DNA of 24,408 bases from NCBI GenBank assembly GCA_963591565.1, contig CAVAUD010000018.1, positions 1 to 24,408 of the forward strand. Direction: 5' to 3'. Below are positions 15,179-23,159 of the stretch, piece by piece. The translations under genes were made by a program, and so were the position numbers. The notes below the pieces were generated by a model. That model made no database searches and had not been told where the DNA came from. It saw nothing but the letters and a program-made list of their open reading frames with translations. Origin of the DNA: Paratractidigestivibacter sp963591565. Lineage in GTDB: Bacteria > Actinomycetota > Coriobacteriia > Coriobacteriales > Atopobiaceae. Position 1 is the stretch's first letter. Each line of letters opens with the position of its first letter.

Positions 15179-15406
15179 ATGGGAAAGGCGATTCAAAAAA
15201 TGATGCAGGCCGCGCGCGGGACGCGGGGCCAGTCGACGCTCGAGTACCTGCTCATCGTGAGCGCCTTTGCGGCCCTTGTGGCGGGTCTTGCCGCGCTGTG
15301 GCGCACGGCGCAGGCCGGCAAGCTGCAGGAGATCGCCGTCGCGGCCTCCTCGCACTCCGCGGCAGAGGGTGTCGTTGCCGCCCTCAAAGACGTGCTGGGG
15401 TACTGA
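15179..15406 (+). CDS. Second Flp-like pilin (minor pilin candidate)
   Basis: A 75-residue protein with the same layout as flp: basic leader, RGQSTLEYLLIV, then a hydrophobic helix. Cleavage after G17 would give a mature N-terminus QSTLEY with Glu at +5 and Tyr at +6. The C-terminal 35 residues are longer than in the major pilin and rich in Ala and Ser. AAGG six bases before the ATG supports the start. Probably a minor pilin or an alternative subunit. Confidence 0.8.
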   Translation: MGKAIQKMMQAARGTRGQSTLEYLLIVSAFAALVAGLAALWRTAQAGKLQEIAVAASSHSAAEGVVAALKDVLGY

Positions 15407-15407
15407 G

Positions 15408-15872
15408 ATGGGCTGGCTCATCGAGCGGCGGGACGGCCAGTCCAGCGTCGAGGCGGCGTTGCTGCTGCCCTCTCTCCTGGTGGTCGTGGCCCTTCTCGTC
15501 CAACCGGCCTGCCTGCTCTACACGCGCTGCGTCATGACCTCGGCGGCCAACGAGGCGGTGCGGATGCTCGCGACCACGACGAATAAAGACGAGGTCACGG
15601 CCTTTGTTAAGCGCCGCCTTGCTGCCGTGCCCGAGGCCTCGGTGTTCCATAGCGGCGGCGCGGACGACTGGGTGGTCGAGGTCGAGCAGGGCGACGAGGC
15701 GATCGTGGCCGTCGCGGGCCACGTGAAGCCCCTGCCGCTGATGGGGTTCATCGCGGCGGCGCTCGGCACCACGGATGACCTTGGCGTTCTTTTGAGCGTC
15801 ACGGCAAAAGGCATGAGCCATCAAGATTGGGTGGAGGGTTCCTACGATGATTGGACCGATCTTTGGAGCTAG
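15408..15872 (+). CDS. tadE: TadE-like pseudopilin
   Basis: A 154-residue protein with the TadE signature GQSSVEAALLLP (10-21) at the start of a single N-terminal membrane helix (about 16-40), followed by an extracytoplasmic alpha/beta domain. TadE/F proteins are processed like prepilins and are needed for Tad pilus biogenesis. It starts one base after the previous stop and overlaps the TadG-like gene by 26 bases. Confidence 0.82.
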   Translation: MGWLIERRDGQSSVEAALLLPSLLVVVALLVQPACLLYTRCVMTSAANEAVRMLATTTNKDEVTAFVKRRLAAVPEASVFHSGGADDWVVEVEQGDEAIVAVAGHVKPLPLMGFIAAALGTTDDLGVLLSVTAKGMSHQDWVEGSYDDWTDLWS

Positions 15873-17934
15873 GGCTGGCGAGGCCGCGCCCGCCGCGGCA
15901 ACGTGCCCGCCGGCCGGCCCCTTGTCCGTCTTTCTCGACGACGAGGGCGGCTACACAACGGTCTCGATGGCGGTGGCGCTTCTCGTCAGCCTGTCGTTGG
16001 TCTTCGCCGCGGCCTCCACGCAGTGGATCTGCTCGCGCACGGCCGAGGTGCAGGAGGTCGCAGACGCCTGCGCCCTTGCGGGGAGCAACTCCGTGGCGGC
16101 TTTCTCGACCGTGGCACAGGTGCTTGACGCCTGCGTCCTGAGCATGGGGCTTGCGGGCATGGTAAGCCTGGCCGCGGGGCTGGTGGCCTCGTGCGTGCCG
16201 GGGCTTGGCGCCAGCGCGACGGCGCTCGTGGACTCGGGCTCAAAGTTGTTGGAAACAAGGCGAAACTTCGCGAAGAGCGCGGCCGAGGGGCTCGGGCGCC
16301 TGGAGACTATCCTGCCGGGCGTCGTGGTCGCGAACTCGGTCTCGTGCGCCTCGGCCAACTCCAAGGAGGGGCTGACCTACGGCGGCTGTGCCGTTCCGTT
16401 TCCGTTGGAGTCACAGTCTGATTACTCGTCGCTTATGACGGACGCCGACGATTCCGGCATCAAAGATTTATCCAAAAAGCTGCAGGAGATGGCGAGCAGG
16501 TCGGCCGAGGCCAAGGGGCGAGCGTCTGCGGCCAAGCTCCGCGCCTGGACGGCCGACTGCGTGGGCGACCCTTACTGCCTGCGCGAGAGGGCGCAGTGCC
16601 TCGCGGGATTGGAAGACACTTTGAACCCGTACTATGCCTCGGCTGACAGCTGGACCTTCGGCGTGCCCCTTTCCCGTGCGCGGCGCTACTACGCCGCCCG
16701 CTCGGCGGCGTGCGTCGTCGCCGGTGCCGACGCAGAGGAACTTACCGATGCCGCCTGTCGCAAGGTCTTCTACGACTTTGCGTTGGAGGAAGTGCGAGGC
16801 GCCTCGTACTACGAGAACGACGACGGGACGATCGCGGCCGATTTCCCGGAGTTCCCGCGCAACACCCAGGAGCTGCGCGACTCAAAGCTGTACACGCGCA
16901 AGGCTTGGCCCTGCACGTCGGGGGAGGAGGGGATGGTCATGCACAGCTCGCTTAGCTGCCCGGCGGCGACGGGGGCCTCGGCCGGCCTTATCTCGCTCGC
17001 AGACTTTGAAACGGGCGCCGCGCGGTCTTGCCCGACCTGTCAGATGGACGCGGTGGATATGGGGTCGGTTGCCGCGGCCACGACGTCGACGGACTCGGGC
17101 TTCGAGCATTACTGGCAGGTCATCGTCGAGGCGTCGCGTGAATACGCGCAGGCTAAGGAGGATTACGCGAAGAGCCAAGAGGACCTCAAGAACATGGCCC
17201 AGGAGGGGCGCCAAGCGTTCAGCGACGCCCTGGACAGCCTGGGGACCTTGCGGCCCAAGATCTGCCCGCCCGGCGCCTGGGGGTGCATCTCGTTTGTCAT
17301 GCGCGACGCGGGCACGGCCGTTCCCGATAGGCTGACCGGCGCCTTCTTGACCGCGGTCGACTTGCCGAGCGGCATCGCCATCTCGGGAGCCGCCTTGGCG
17401 CCCGACGCGACGACCGAGAACAACAATGTCCTCGCGAGTTTCCTGGACGGTCTCAACGCGCAGGACTCCCTGTTCGTCGGCATGGCAGACGGCGTCGCGA
17501 CCCTGTGGTCGAACCTCCTTCTGGGCTACGGGGCGACTTATGACAAGGTGGGCTCTGCGGGGTTTGACTTCCTGGACAAGGTCGACGGGGTTCTCGGCGG
17601 CTCGGCGGGGTCTTGGCTCAAGGAGGCGATAAAAGACGTTATGGGAAAGCTGGGGCTCGAGCCTTGCGACCTGCGTCTGCGCAAGCCCGTGCTGGTCAAC
17701 ACGTCCAAGATTTTGGCCCAAGCGGGATACGAGAAGGACCAGGCGTTGCGGCAGTTCATCAACAGCCTGCCCGACCAGGGCAGCGCCTACGACTATGCGC
17801 GCGCCTTCGGCATCTGGCTGGCCGACGAGTACGACCTCAAGGAAGTGACGGTCGCCGAGATCCAGATACCCGGCACGAGCGTCAAGATTCCGCTCAAGGT
17901 CGACTTGGCCAAGCTTTTAGGGGACTCGTCATGA
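15847..17934 (+). CDS. tadG: Large Cys-rich TadG-like surface protein
   Basis: A 695-residue protein. The N-terminus has a hydrophobic anchor (about 36-57) followed by AEVQEVADACALAGS, a TadE/G-like N-terminal signature. The remaining 600 or so residues are predicted outside the membrane, with at least 19 cysteines in the whole protein (for example DPYCLRERAQCL, SCPTCQMD, ICPPGAWGC). This suggests several disulfides and a stable extracellular fold. A helical, Lys/Glu-rich region lies near 425-460. TadG proteins are thought to join the pilus to the cell surface. The start is supported by GGAGGG eight bases upstream. The stop overlaps the next start (ATGA). Confidence 0.75.
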   Translation: MIGPIFGARAGEAAPAAATCPPAGPLSVFLDDEGGYTTVSMAVALLVSLSLVFAAASTQWICSRTAEVQEVADACALAGSNSVAAFSTVAQVLDACVLSMGLAGMVSLAAGLVASCVPGLGASATALVDSGSKLLETRRNFAKSAAEGLGRLETILPGVVVANSVSCASANSKEGLTYGGCAVPFPLESQSDYSSLMTDADDSGIKDLSKKLQEMASRSAEAKGRASAAKLRAWTADCVGDPYCLRERAQCLAGLEDTLNPYYASADSWTFGVPLSRARRYYAARSAACVVAGADAEELTDAACRKVFYDFALEEVRGASYYENDDGTIAADFPEFPRNTQELRDSKLYTRKAWPCTSGEEGMVMHSSLSCPAATGASAGLISLADFETGAARSCPTCQMDAVDMGSVAAATTSTDSGFEHYWQVIVEASREYAQAKEDYAKSQEDLKNMAQEGRQAFSDALDSLGTLRPKICPPGAWGCISFVMRDAGTAVPDRLTGAFLTAVDLPSGIAISGAALAPDATTENNNVLASFLDGLNAQDSLFVGMADGVATLWSNLLLGYGATYDKVGSAGFDFLDKVDGVLGGSAGSWLKEAIKDVMGKLGLEPCDLRLRKPVLVNTSKILAQAGYEKDQALRQFINSLPDQGSAYDYARAFGIWLADEYDLKEVTVAEIQIPGTSVKIPLKVDLAKLLGDSS

Positions 17935-18455
17935 GGCGGCGGGGCCAGTTACGGATGCGGGGCACGCGGCGCGCTTGCGGGCGGGCGGCGGGCACGTCTG
18001 GCACGTCCGGTCAAATGTGCGTCGAGGCGGCGATCGTCTTGCCGGTTGTGCTGGTCTGCGCGTTGGTCGTCTACAACCTCATGTTGTTCATCGACGCCTG
18101 CGCGGCCTTTGACCGTATCAGCCAAAACGCCGTGGTGACGCAAGGGGTGGCGCCCTCGGGGGAGCTCAGCCTGGCCGCATCGGTCGCGGCGGTGGAGGAG
18201 GCCATCACATCTTCGCTCGACCGCGCGGGTACCTGTGAGGTCGAGGTCAGGGCCGAGAGAATCGACGAGTCCGATGGCGTGACGAGCTCCGCCTTTGTCA
18301 TCTCGCCCTTTCTCACGCGCTTTACCTGCACGCTTCGTTTCAGGCCGTGGCCCAGGCTCATGCGGATGCCGGGGATTACCCTCGAGGCGCCCCTTTACCT
18401 GGTCCACGAGCGCTCTTTGGTTGTCGATAGGTTTAGGCCCGGGGTGGTGGTGTGA
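17931..18455 (+). CDS. TadE-like pseudopilin (second copy)
   Basis: A 174-residue protein with a long basic leader (MRRRGQLRMRGTRRACGR), then SGQMCVEAAIVLPVV (26-40), a TadE-type processing and helix motif, a single membrane helix to about residue 57, and an extracellular domain. AGGGG seven bases upstream supports the ATG at 17931, which overlaps the tadG stop. It probably pairs with the earlier TadE-like protein as TadE/TadF. Confidence 0.78.
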   Translation: MRRRGQLRMRGTRRACGRAAGTSGTSGQMCVEAAIVLPVVLVCALVVYNLMLFIDACAAFDRISQNAVVTQGVAPSGELSLAASVAAVEEAITSSLDRAGTCEVEVRAERIDESDGVTSSAFVISPFLTRFTCTLRFRPWPRLMRMPGITLEAPLYLVHERSLVVDRFRPGVVV

Positions 18456-18456
18456 G

Positions 18457-18807
18457 ATGACGGTCGCAAGGCTTAAGGCAGACGAGGCCCCTGGCGCGTC
18501 CTTTGAGTTCACGGTGCTCTCAAGCTGGCTGGGACGGCTCCGGGGCCTTCTGGGCACCACGCCGGACGCGGGCCCCGTTGTCCTCACGCGCTGCTCTTCG
18601 ATCCATACCTTTGGGATGGACTACCCCATTGACGTGGCCTTTATTGGCGAGAGGGGCGAGGTGCTGAGCGTTCATCGGGCCGTGGCGCCGGGGCGCTGCC
18701 TTTCAGAGGGCGAGGCGGCCTGTGTTCTTGAGAGGCCGCAGTCCGCCGAGGACTGGGTGCGCCCGGGCCAACATCTTTGGATCAGCGCGATAAGCGCCGG
18801 GTTTTAG
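18457..18807 (+). CDS. DUF192 family protein
   Basis: A 116-residue protein with the DUF192 pattern: LGRLRGLLGT, then SSIHTFGMDYPIDVAFIGERGEVLSVHRAVAPGR. Members are small beta proteins of unknown function and recur next to Tad/TadE genes in actinobacteria. It has no signal peptide, so it should be cytoplasmic. It starts one base after the preceding stop. Role in the pilus system is inferred only from position. Confidence 0.8.
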   Translation: MTVARLKADEAPGASFEFTVLSSWLGRLRGLLGTTPDAGPVVLTRCSSIHTFGMDYPIDVAFIGERGEVLSVHRAVAPGRCLSEGEAACVLERPQSAEDWVRPGQHLWISAISAGF

Positions 18808-18822
18808 CTAAGGGAGTAAAGC

Positions 18823-19368
18823 ATGGAAGCCATCTTTAGCCACAAGGTCTGTCCGCGTTGCGGCGAGAAGCTCTTCGACGACATGCTGACGTGCTACGGC
18901 TGCCTGTATCGCTTTGGCGAGAAGGGCTCGGTCGTCTCGCCGGTGGCTGAGGAGAACCCTACGGCTGAGTTCGAGCCCGATGCCGACCCCGGGATCTTTG
19001 ACGTCGACGAGCCGGACTGCCTCTATGCGGAGGAGCTTGCGGCTGCGGCGGCGACAGACGAGAAGCCGTCCCTGCCCGCGTGGGCCGTGAGGGTCAAGAC
19101 CGCCCTTTCCGACACCCGCGTTCCCGTGGGCCCGCCCGGCCTCTTTGTGGGCCGCGCGGCCGATTGCGACGTGGTTCTCCACCAGCAGGGCGTCTCGGAG
19201 CGGCACCTGCGTCTTGCGCCGGCGCCGGAGGGCGTCGAGTTCCAGGACCTGGGCTCGACCAACCCGGCGTGTCTCGCTGGTGGGCCCATCCAGGACGCGG
19301 CGATCGTCTCGCCGGGGGCCGCAGTCGAGCTCTGCGGCACGATTCTGGAGGTTGAGCGGGCGCCTTGA
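18823..19368 (+). CDS. Zinc-ribbon and FHA domain protein
   Basis: A 181-residue cytoplasmic protein. An N-terminal zinc ribbon (C10, C13, C24, C27) is followed by an acidic linker (about 40-80) and an FHA domain (about 88-178). The phosphopeptide-binding core is visible: G110-R111, S125/H128 in SERH, and DLGSTN at 142-147. FHA domains bind phosphothreonine, so this protein may link the pilus operon to a Ser/Thr kinase located elsewhere. AGGGAG six bases before the ATG supports the start. It is the last gene of the operon. The acidic linker has no obvious TxxT phospho-motif of the GarA type. Confidence 0.83.
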   Translation: MEAIFSHKVCPRCGEKLFDDMLTCYGCLYRFGEKGSVVSPVAEENPTAEFEPDADPGIFDVDEPDCLYAEELAAAAATDEKPSLPAWAVRVKTALSDTRVPVGPPGLFVGRAADCDVVLHQQGVSERHLRLAPAPEGVEFQDLGSTNPACLAGGPIQDAAIVSPGAAVELCGTILEVERAP

Positions 19369-19401
19369 TGAAGGATTACGTCCGGCCGCGGGCGGTTAGG
19401 C

Positions 19402-19407
19402 TACACT
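19402..19407 (+). promoter_or_regulatory. Weak candidate -10 of the DUF2207 gene
   Basis: TACACT lies 49 bases before the chosen start codon, in an otherwise GC-rich spacer. I see no matching -35 at 16-18 bases. The gene could instead be read through from the pilus operon, because no clear terminator follows the FHA gene. Confidence 0.25.
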
Positions 19408-19455
19408 TCGTAGTGAAGCCAGTGGTTCTTCTCGCTACGGATGAAAGGTCTAGAA

Positions 19456-21450
19456 ATGGCCAATACCGCTCTTTGCCAAACGGCGCCTCGCGCGCGACGT
19501 CGGCACCTGTTCGCGTTGCTGGCCGCCGTGGTCACCGTCATGGTCGGGCTCTTCGCCCTGGCGCCCGCGCAGGCCCTCGCGAAAAGCTACGAGATCTCGC
19601 GCGTCGACATCGACGCCGTAGTCTCTGCCGAAGGCGAGCTGAGCGTCACCGAGACGCGCACCTTCGACTTCGACGGGCACTTCAACGGCGTCTACTGGGA
19701 CATCCCGTGCGGCTACAACAGCTCGAACGGCAAGAACGTCGAGATAACCGTGGGCGCCGTCTACGCCGACGGCTCCTCGACGCCGCTCACGCAGTCGGAC
19801 TCGGGCGGCAACGGCACCTACTCGGTCACCAACAACGGCTCGACGGTTCGCCTCAAGATCTACTCGAGCCATGACGACGAGAAGGGCACCTTCACCATCA
19901 ACTACAAGGCCACGGGTATCGTGACCAGGTGGTCGGACACTTCCGAGCTCTACTGGAAGTTCGTCTCGGACGGCTGGGACGTCGAGTCGCAAAACGTGAC
20001 CTGCACCTTGACCTTGCCCGTTGCCAGCGGCGAGACGGTCAGCGCCGGCGACAACGTGCGCGCTTGGGGCCACGGACCGCTTGACGGCAACGTGGAGTTC
20101 GACTCCTCGGGCAAGATCGTCTTCACCGCGCCTGGCGTGGGGACCGAGGAGTTCGCCGAGATGCGCGTGACCTTCCCCACGTCGTGGATCGCCGCGCTTG
20201 AGGAGACCTCGGGTTCCCACCTGGACACCGTCTTGTCCGAGGAGCAGCAGTGGGCCGACGAGGCCAACGCCAAGCGCAACGCCGCGCGCATCGCGGTGGT
20301 GGCAGTCATCGTCGTGGGCATCGCCGCCGCGGTCGCAAGCGTCGTCGTCATCATTTCGACCAAGCGCCGCTACGACCGTGAGCACGAGCCCGTTTTTAAG
20401 GACAAGTACTTCCGCGATGTTCCCACCAACGACCACCCGGCCGTCCTGGGCGCCCTCTACAACGGCGGTGATGCCGAGACCAAGGAGTTCACCGCGACCC
20501 TTATGCACCTTACCGACGCGGGCGTCATCAGCCTGCGCAAGGCGACCATCCGCAAGAAGGGCGTCTTTGGTAAGACGAAGGAGAAGGAGGACTTCGAGCT
20601 CACTAAGGTCAGCGCGCTTGATCAGTCTCGCGCCGTGGAGGCTCTTCCCAAGGACCAGCGCAAGATCGACGCCAAGGTGAACACCCTGCTCTACGGCCGT
20701 GCGTCCAGCCGCAAGGACGGGGAGGGGCACCCCACGATTGCCTTCTCGCGCCTCGAGCAGTACGCCGAGAAGCATCCCGACGACTACAACGACTCCTACA
20801 CCGGTTGGGCAGAGGCGGTCCAGGCGGCCTGCCTTGCGCGCTTCTACGGCACGGACAAGTCCATCGGTAAGGGCAAGCTCATTCTGGTGGGTAGCCTGGA
20901 TGTCGTTCTGGCCATCGCCGAGCTCGTCTTGGTTCTGGTGATGGGCATGGTCGAGGTGAGCCTTCCCACGCTGTTGATCCCCGTTGCTCTGATGGCGGTG
21001 GGCTTTGCGGCCATCGTCGTGGGCGCGCGCCTGAAGGACATCAACCAGCTGGGCGTCGAGACGATCGCCCAGCTCAAGGCCCTGCGCGCGTGGCTTCTCG
21101 ACTTCACGCACCTGGACGAGGCCGTGCCGACCGACGTCGTTTTGTGGAACCGCCTGCTGGTCATGGCCGTCGTGCTCGACGTGGCCGACGAGGTCGTGAA
21201 GCAGCTCAAGACCGTCGCGCCCCAGCTTTTGGAGGACCCGTACCTGGCGCCGACGTACGGCTGGTACTACTGGAGCGGGGGTCCCCACACCCCGATCCAT
21301 GCGTTCAACGACTGCGTGAAGTCCGCCCATGACGTGTCGGTTGCCAACCTGGCGTCTTCCTCCAGCAGCAGCGGTGGAGGCGGTGGCGGCGGCTTCTCCG
21401 GTGGCGGTGGCGGCGGCTTCGGCGGCGGTGGCGGCGGCGGAGCTTTCTAG
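19456..21450 (+). CDS. DUF2207 membrane protein with Gly-rich tail
   Basis: A 664-residue DUF2207 protein. A signal peptide (1-42, ending AQALA) is followed by a beta-rich extracellular domain (about 43-275) with the family block FNGVYWDIPCGYN. One membrane helix (about 278-303), a cytoplasmic region, a membrane hairpin (about 475-525), another cytoplasmic region and a terminal tail of Ser and Gly (SSSS, then GGGGGGGFSGG and similar to GGAF) complete it. This order is typical of DUF2207; function is unknown. The start at 19456 is chosen because AAAGG lies seven bases upstream. An ATG at 19441 lacks a ribosome-binding site. It is a single-gene unit, ended by a terminator. Confidence 0.88.
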   Translation: MANTALCQTAPRARRRHLFALLAAVVTVMVGLFALAPAQALAKSYEISRVDIDAVVSAEGELSVTETRTFDFDGHFNGVYWDIPCGYNSSNGKNVEITVGAVYADGSSTPLTQSDSGGNGTYSVTNNGSTVRLKIYSSHDDEKGTFTINYKATGIVTRWSDTSELYWKFVSDGWDVESQNVTCTLTLPVASGETVSAGDNVRAWGHGPLDGNVEFDSSGKIVFTAPGVGTEEFAEMRVTFPTSWIAALEETSGSHLDTVLSEEQQWADEANAKRNAARIAVVAVIVVGIAAAVASVVVIISTKRRYDREHEPVFKDKYFRDVPTNDHPAVLGALYNGGDAETKEFTATLMHLTDAGVISLRKATIRKKGVFGKTKEKEDFELTKVSALDQSRAVEALPKDQRKIDAKVNTLLYGRASSRKDGEGHPTIAFSRLEQYAEKHPDDYNDSYTGWAEAVQAACLARFYGTDKSIGKGKLILVGSLDVVLAIAELVLVLVMGMVEVSLPTLLIPVALMAVGFAAIVVGARLKDINQLGVETIAQLKALRAWLLDFTHLDEAVPTDVVLWNRLLVMAVVLDVADEVVKQLKTVAPQLLEDPYLAPTYGWYYWSGGPHTPIHAFNDCVKSAHDVSVANLASSSSSSGGGGGGGFSGGGGGGFGGGGGGGAF

Positions 21451-21486
21451 CGGCCGGCCTGCTCGCCAGGCAATTCAATTGGCTCG

Positions 21487-21514
21487 GGGCCCACGGCAAC
21501 GTGGGTCCCTTTTT
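21487..21514 (+). terminator. Rho-independent terminator of the DUF2207 gene
   Basis: CCCACG (21490-21495) pairs with CGTGGG (21500-21505) across a GCAA tetraloop. GGG/CCC extends the stem past a one-base bulge, and five T (21510-21514) follow. Confidence 0.88.
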
Positions 21515-21623
21515 CGTCTCCAGGTCCTTAGGTTGAAGGGTTGTGCTGGAATGGGGCTTGTCAGCGATCGAACCGTAATCGCGCACGTGGAAAGCGGCCG
21601 CGCGAAAAAATATAAAAAAGTGC

Positions 21624-21652
21624 TTGGCGTTGGGGGAGATGTTTGTTATATT
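21624..21652 (+). promoter_or_regulatory. Promoter of tRNA-Phe
   Basis: TTGGCG (21624-21629) and TATATT (21647-21652) are spaced exactly 17 bases. An A/T tract (21605-21619) just upstream could act as an UP element. Transcription would start near 21659, ten bases before the tRNA. Confidence 0.8.
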
Positions 21653-21668
21653 AGTTCCCGCACCAAAC

Positions 21669-21744
21669 GGCTGGGTAGCTCAGTTGGTAGAGCAGGGGAC
21701 TGAAAATCCCCGTGTCAGGGGTTCGATTCCCTTCCCCGCCACCA
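21669..21744 (+). tRNA. tRNA-Phe (GAA anticodon)
   Basis: A 76-base cloverleaf. The D arm is GCTC/GAGC, the anticodon stem GGGGA/TCCCC encloses the loop CTGAAAA with anticodon GAA, and the T arm is AGGGG-TTCGATT-CCCTT. The CCA end is encoded. The acceptor stem GGCTGGG with CCCCGCC pairs at six of seven positions; position 4-69 is a U-C mismatch. Confidence 0.95.
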
Positions 21745-21752
21745 TGAAATTT

Positions 21753-21796
21753 AAGCTGGTAGGAAAGCATATTTCCTACCAGCTTTTATTTTTATT
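21753..21796 (+). terminator. Rho-independent terminator after tRNA-Phe
   Basis: A perfect 14-bp stem (AAGCTGGTAGGAAA at 21753-21766 with TTTCCTACCAGCTT at 21772-21785) with a 5-base loop is followed by a T-rich tail. It begins nine bases after the tRNA. Confidence 0.93.
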
Positions 21797-21860
21797 CGGG
21801 CGCACGGCCCCAACCTCCCCAGACTTTTTCGGTGGCTTACTCGGGTGCCCGGGATAAATC

Positions 21861-21928
21861 TTCCTCCAACCGTAATTCGAAAACGCGAAAGGCCAGTTGG
21901 GCTTTGCGCACGACTTCGGTTGGAGGAA
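21861..21928. repeat. Nested inverted repeat in the leader of the macro-domain gene
   Basis: TTCCTCCAACCG (21861-21872) and CGGTTGGAGGAA (21917-21928) are a perfect 12-bp inverted repeat with a 44-base interior. The interior can itself pair (GCGAAAGGCC near 21885 with GGCTTTGCGC near 21900). No T-run follows. Its right arm contains GGAGG just before an alternative ATG at 21930, so it could look like a ribosome-binding site without being one. Confidence 0.75.
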
Positions 21929-21962
21929 AATGGCCCTCGAGTCCAGGGGAGAGGAGAAGGCC

Positions 21963-23039
21963 GTGCCGTTTTCTATCGTGAGAAACGACATCGCGCGCAT
22001 GGAGACCGATGTCATCGTGAACGCGGCAAACGAGCGCCTGGCCGCGGGCGGCGGCGTGTGCGGCGCGATTTTCGCGGCTGCAGGCGCGCGCAAGCTGCGG
22101 GCGGCCTGTGAGAAGGTGGCCCCCTGTCCCACGGGGCATGCCGTCTCTACCCCGGGTTTCGATGCGACTGCGCGCTGGATCGTCCATGCGGTGGGCCCAC
22201 GCTACATCGACGGCGCGCACGGCGAGGAGGGCCTGCTTCGCGGGGCGTACCGCTCGGCTTTGGCCGAAGCGGCCCGGCTGAACGCGCGAAGCGTTTCTCT
22301 GCCGCTTATCTCGGCGGGGATCTTCGGCTATCCACCGGCCGAGGCCCTACGCGTGGCCTGCGAGGAAATCAGCGGGTTTCTCGCCACGGACTCTGCGGTT
22401 GTCGACGACGCAGAGATGGCTGTCTACCTGGTAGTTTTTGATCGAGCGACCTTCGCGATCTCTTTGGGCCTCGTTGAAGAGGTTCAATCTTTTATTGATG
22501 AGAAGTACGTGTGCTCGCAGCCGCGGCGTGACCGCGCGGATGACCTCACCGCCTCGATGCCGGTCGTGTTTGCGAGTGTGGACAAGGACATGGGGCTTTG
22601 GGACGCGGAGGAGGACGCGTGCCTTGCCGAGGCGCCGTGTGTTGGGTCCTCCGCATCCGTCGATCGCGACGAGCTGAGTGAGCTTCTCAGCAGTCTGGAC
22701 ACGTCGTTCTCGCAGGCGCTTCTCGCCTTGATCGACGCCTCGGGCCTCACGGATGCGCAGGTCTACCACCGCGCCAACCTCTCGCGCCAGCTCTTTGCCA
22801 AGATTCGCCGCGACGACGGCTACCGGCCCACCAAGCAGACGGCCGTCGCGTTGGCGGTGGCGCTTGAGCTCGATTTGCCCCAGACCCAGGAGCTTCTCGC
22901 CCACGCGGGGCTCACGCTTTCTGCCTCGAGCAAGTTCGACGTCATCGTGACCTACTTCATCGAACGCGGCTGCTACGACATCTACCGGCTCAACGCCATG
23001 CTCTTTGCGTTTGACCAGCCGCTTTTGGGTTCGCTGTAG
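21963..23039 (+). CDS. Macro-domain protein with C-terminal helical (HTH-like) domain
   Basis: A 358-residue protein. The macro domain (about 1-175) shows VIVNAAN (17-23), the loop AAGGGVCGAIF (28-37) and LPLISAGIFGYP (113-124), which in this family bind ADP-ribose and may remove or sense ADP-ribosylation. The C-terminal part (about 235-358) is a separate helical domain with GLTDAQVYHRANLSRQLFAKIRR and RPTKQTAVALAVALELD, like an XRE-type helix-turn-helix, and ends FDVIVTYFIERGCYDIYRLNAMLFAF. This combination is familiar from gut Firmicutes and Actinobacteria. The GTG start at 21963 has AGGAG six bases upstream and gives the usual N-terminus MPFSIVRNDI; ATG 21930 and TTG 21897 are less likely. 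A VWA protein follows 120 bases later on the same strand. Confidence 0.82.
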   Translation: MPFSIVRNDIARMETDVIVNAANERLAAGGGVCGAIFAAAGARKLRAACEKVAPCPTGHAVSTPGFDATARWIVHAVGPRYIDGAHGEEGLLRGAYRSALAEAARLNARSVSLPLISAGIFGYPPAEALRVACEEISGFLATDSAVVDDAEMAVYLVVFDRATFAISLGLVEEVQSFIDEKYVCSQPRRDRADDLTASMPVVFASVDKDMGLWDAEEDACLAEAPCVGSSASVDRDELSELLSSLDTSFSQALLALIDASGLTDAQVYHRANLSRQLFAKIRRDDGYRPTKQTAVALAVALELDLPQTQELLAHAGLTLSASSKFDVIVTYFIERGCYDIYRLNAMLFAFDQPLLGSL

Positions 23040-23103
23040 GGGAGAAGGCCGATCGCCGGCAATGTCGCCTGGCGGTTTACCTTTTGGGCGGGCCCGGAGA
23101 CTA

Positions 23104-23150
23104 CCTTAGGACTTGCAAGGCGCGACCCGCGCGCCACCCAAGGCCTAAGG
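23104..23150 (+). promoter_or_regulatory. Leader hairpin overlapping the ribosome-binding site of the VWA gene
   Basis: Three helices stack with symmetric internal loops: CCTTAGG (23104-23110) with CCTAAGG (23144-23150), CTTG (23112-23115) with CAAG (23139-23142), and GGCGCG (23119-23124) with CGCGCC (23130-23135). Seventeen base pairs result. The last bases overlap the ribosome-binding site AAGGAGG (23147-23153), so the hairpin could limit translation. Confidence 0.6.
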
Positions 23151-23159
23151 AGGCTCACC

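Noticed and set aside
9384..19368. Complete Tad machine including prepilin peptidase and secretin
   Set aside because: I searched the operon for an A24-type peptidase (GxGD) and for a secretin and found neither; the peptidase must be encoded elsewhere.
19450..21330. A 626-codon minus-strand frame opposite the DUF2207 gene
   Set aside because: Complement of a gene with a signal peptide, membrane helices and family motifs; no ribosome-binding site for the opposite frame.
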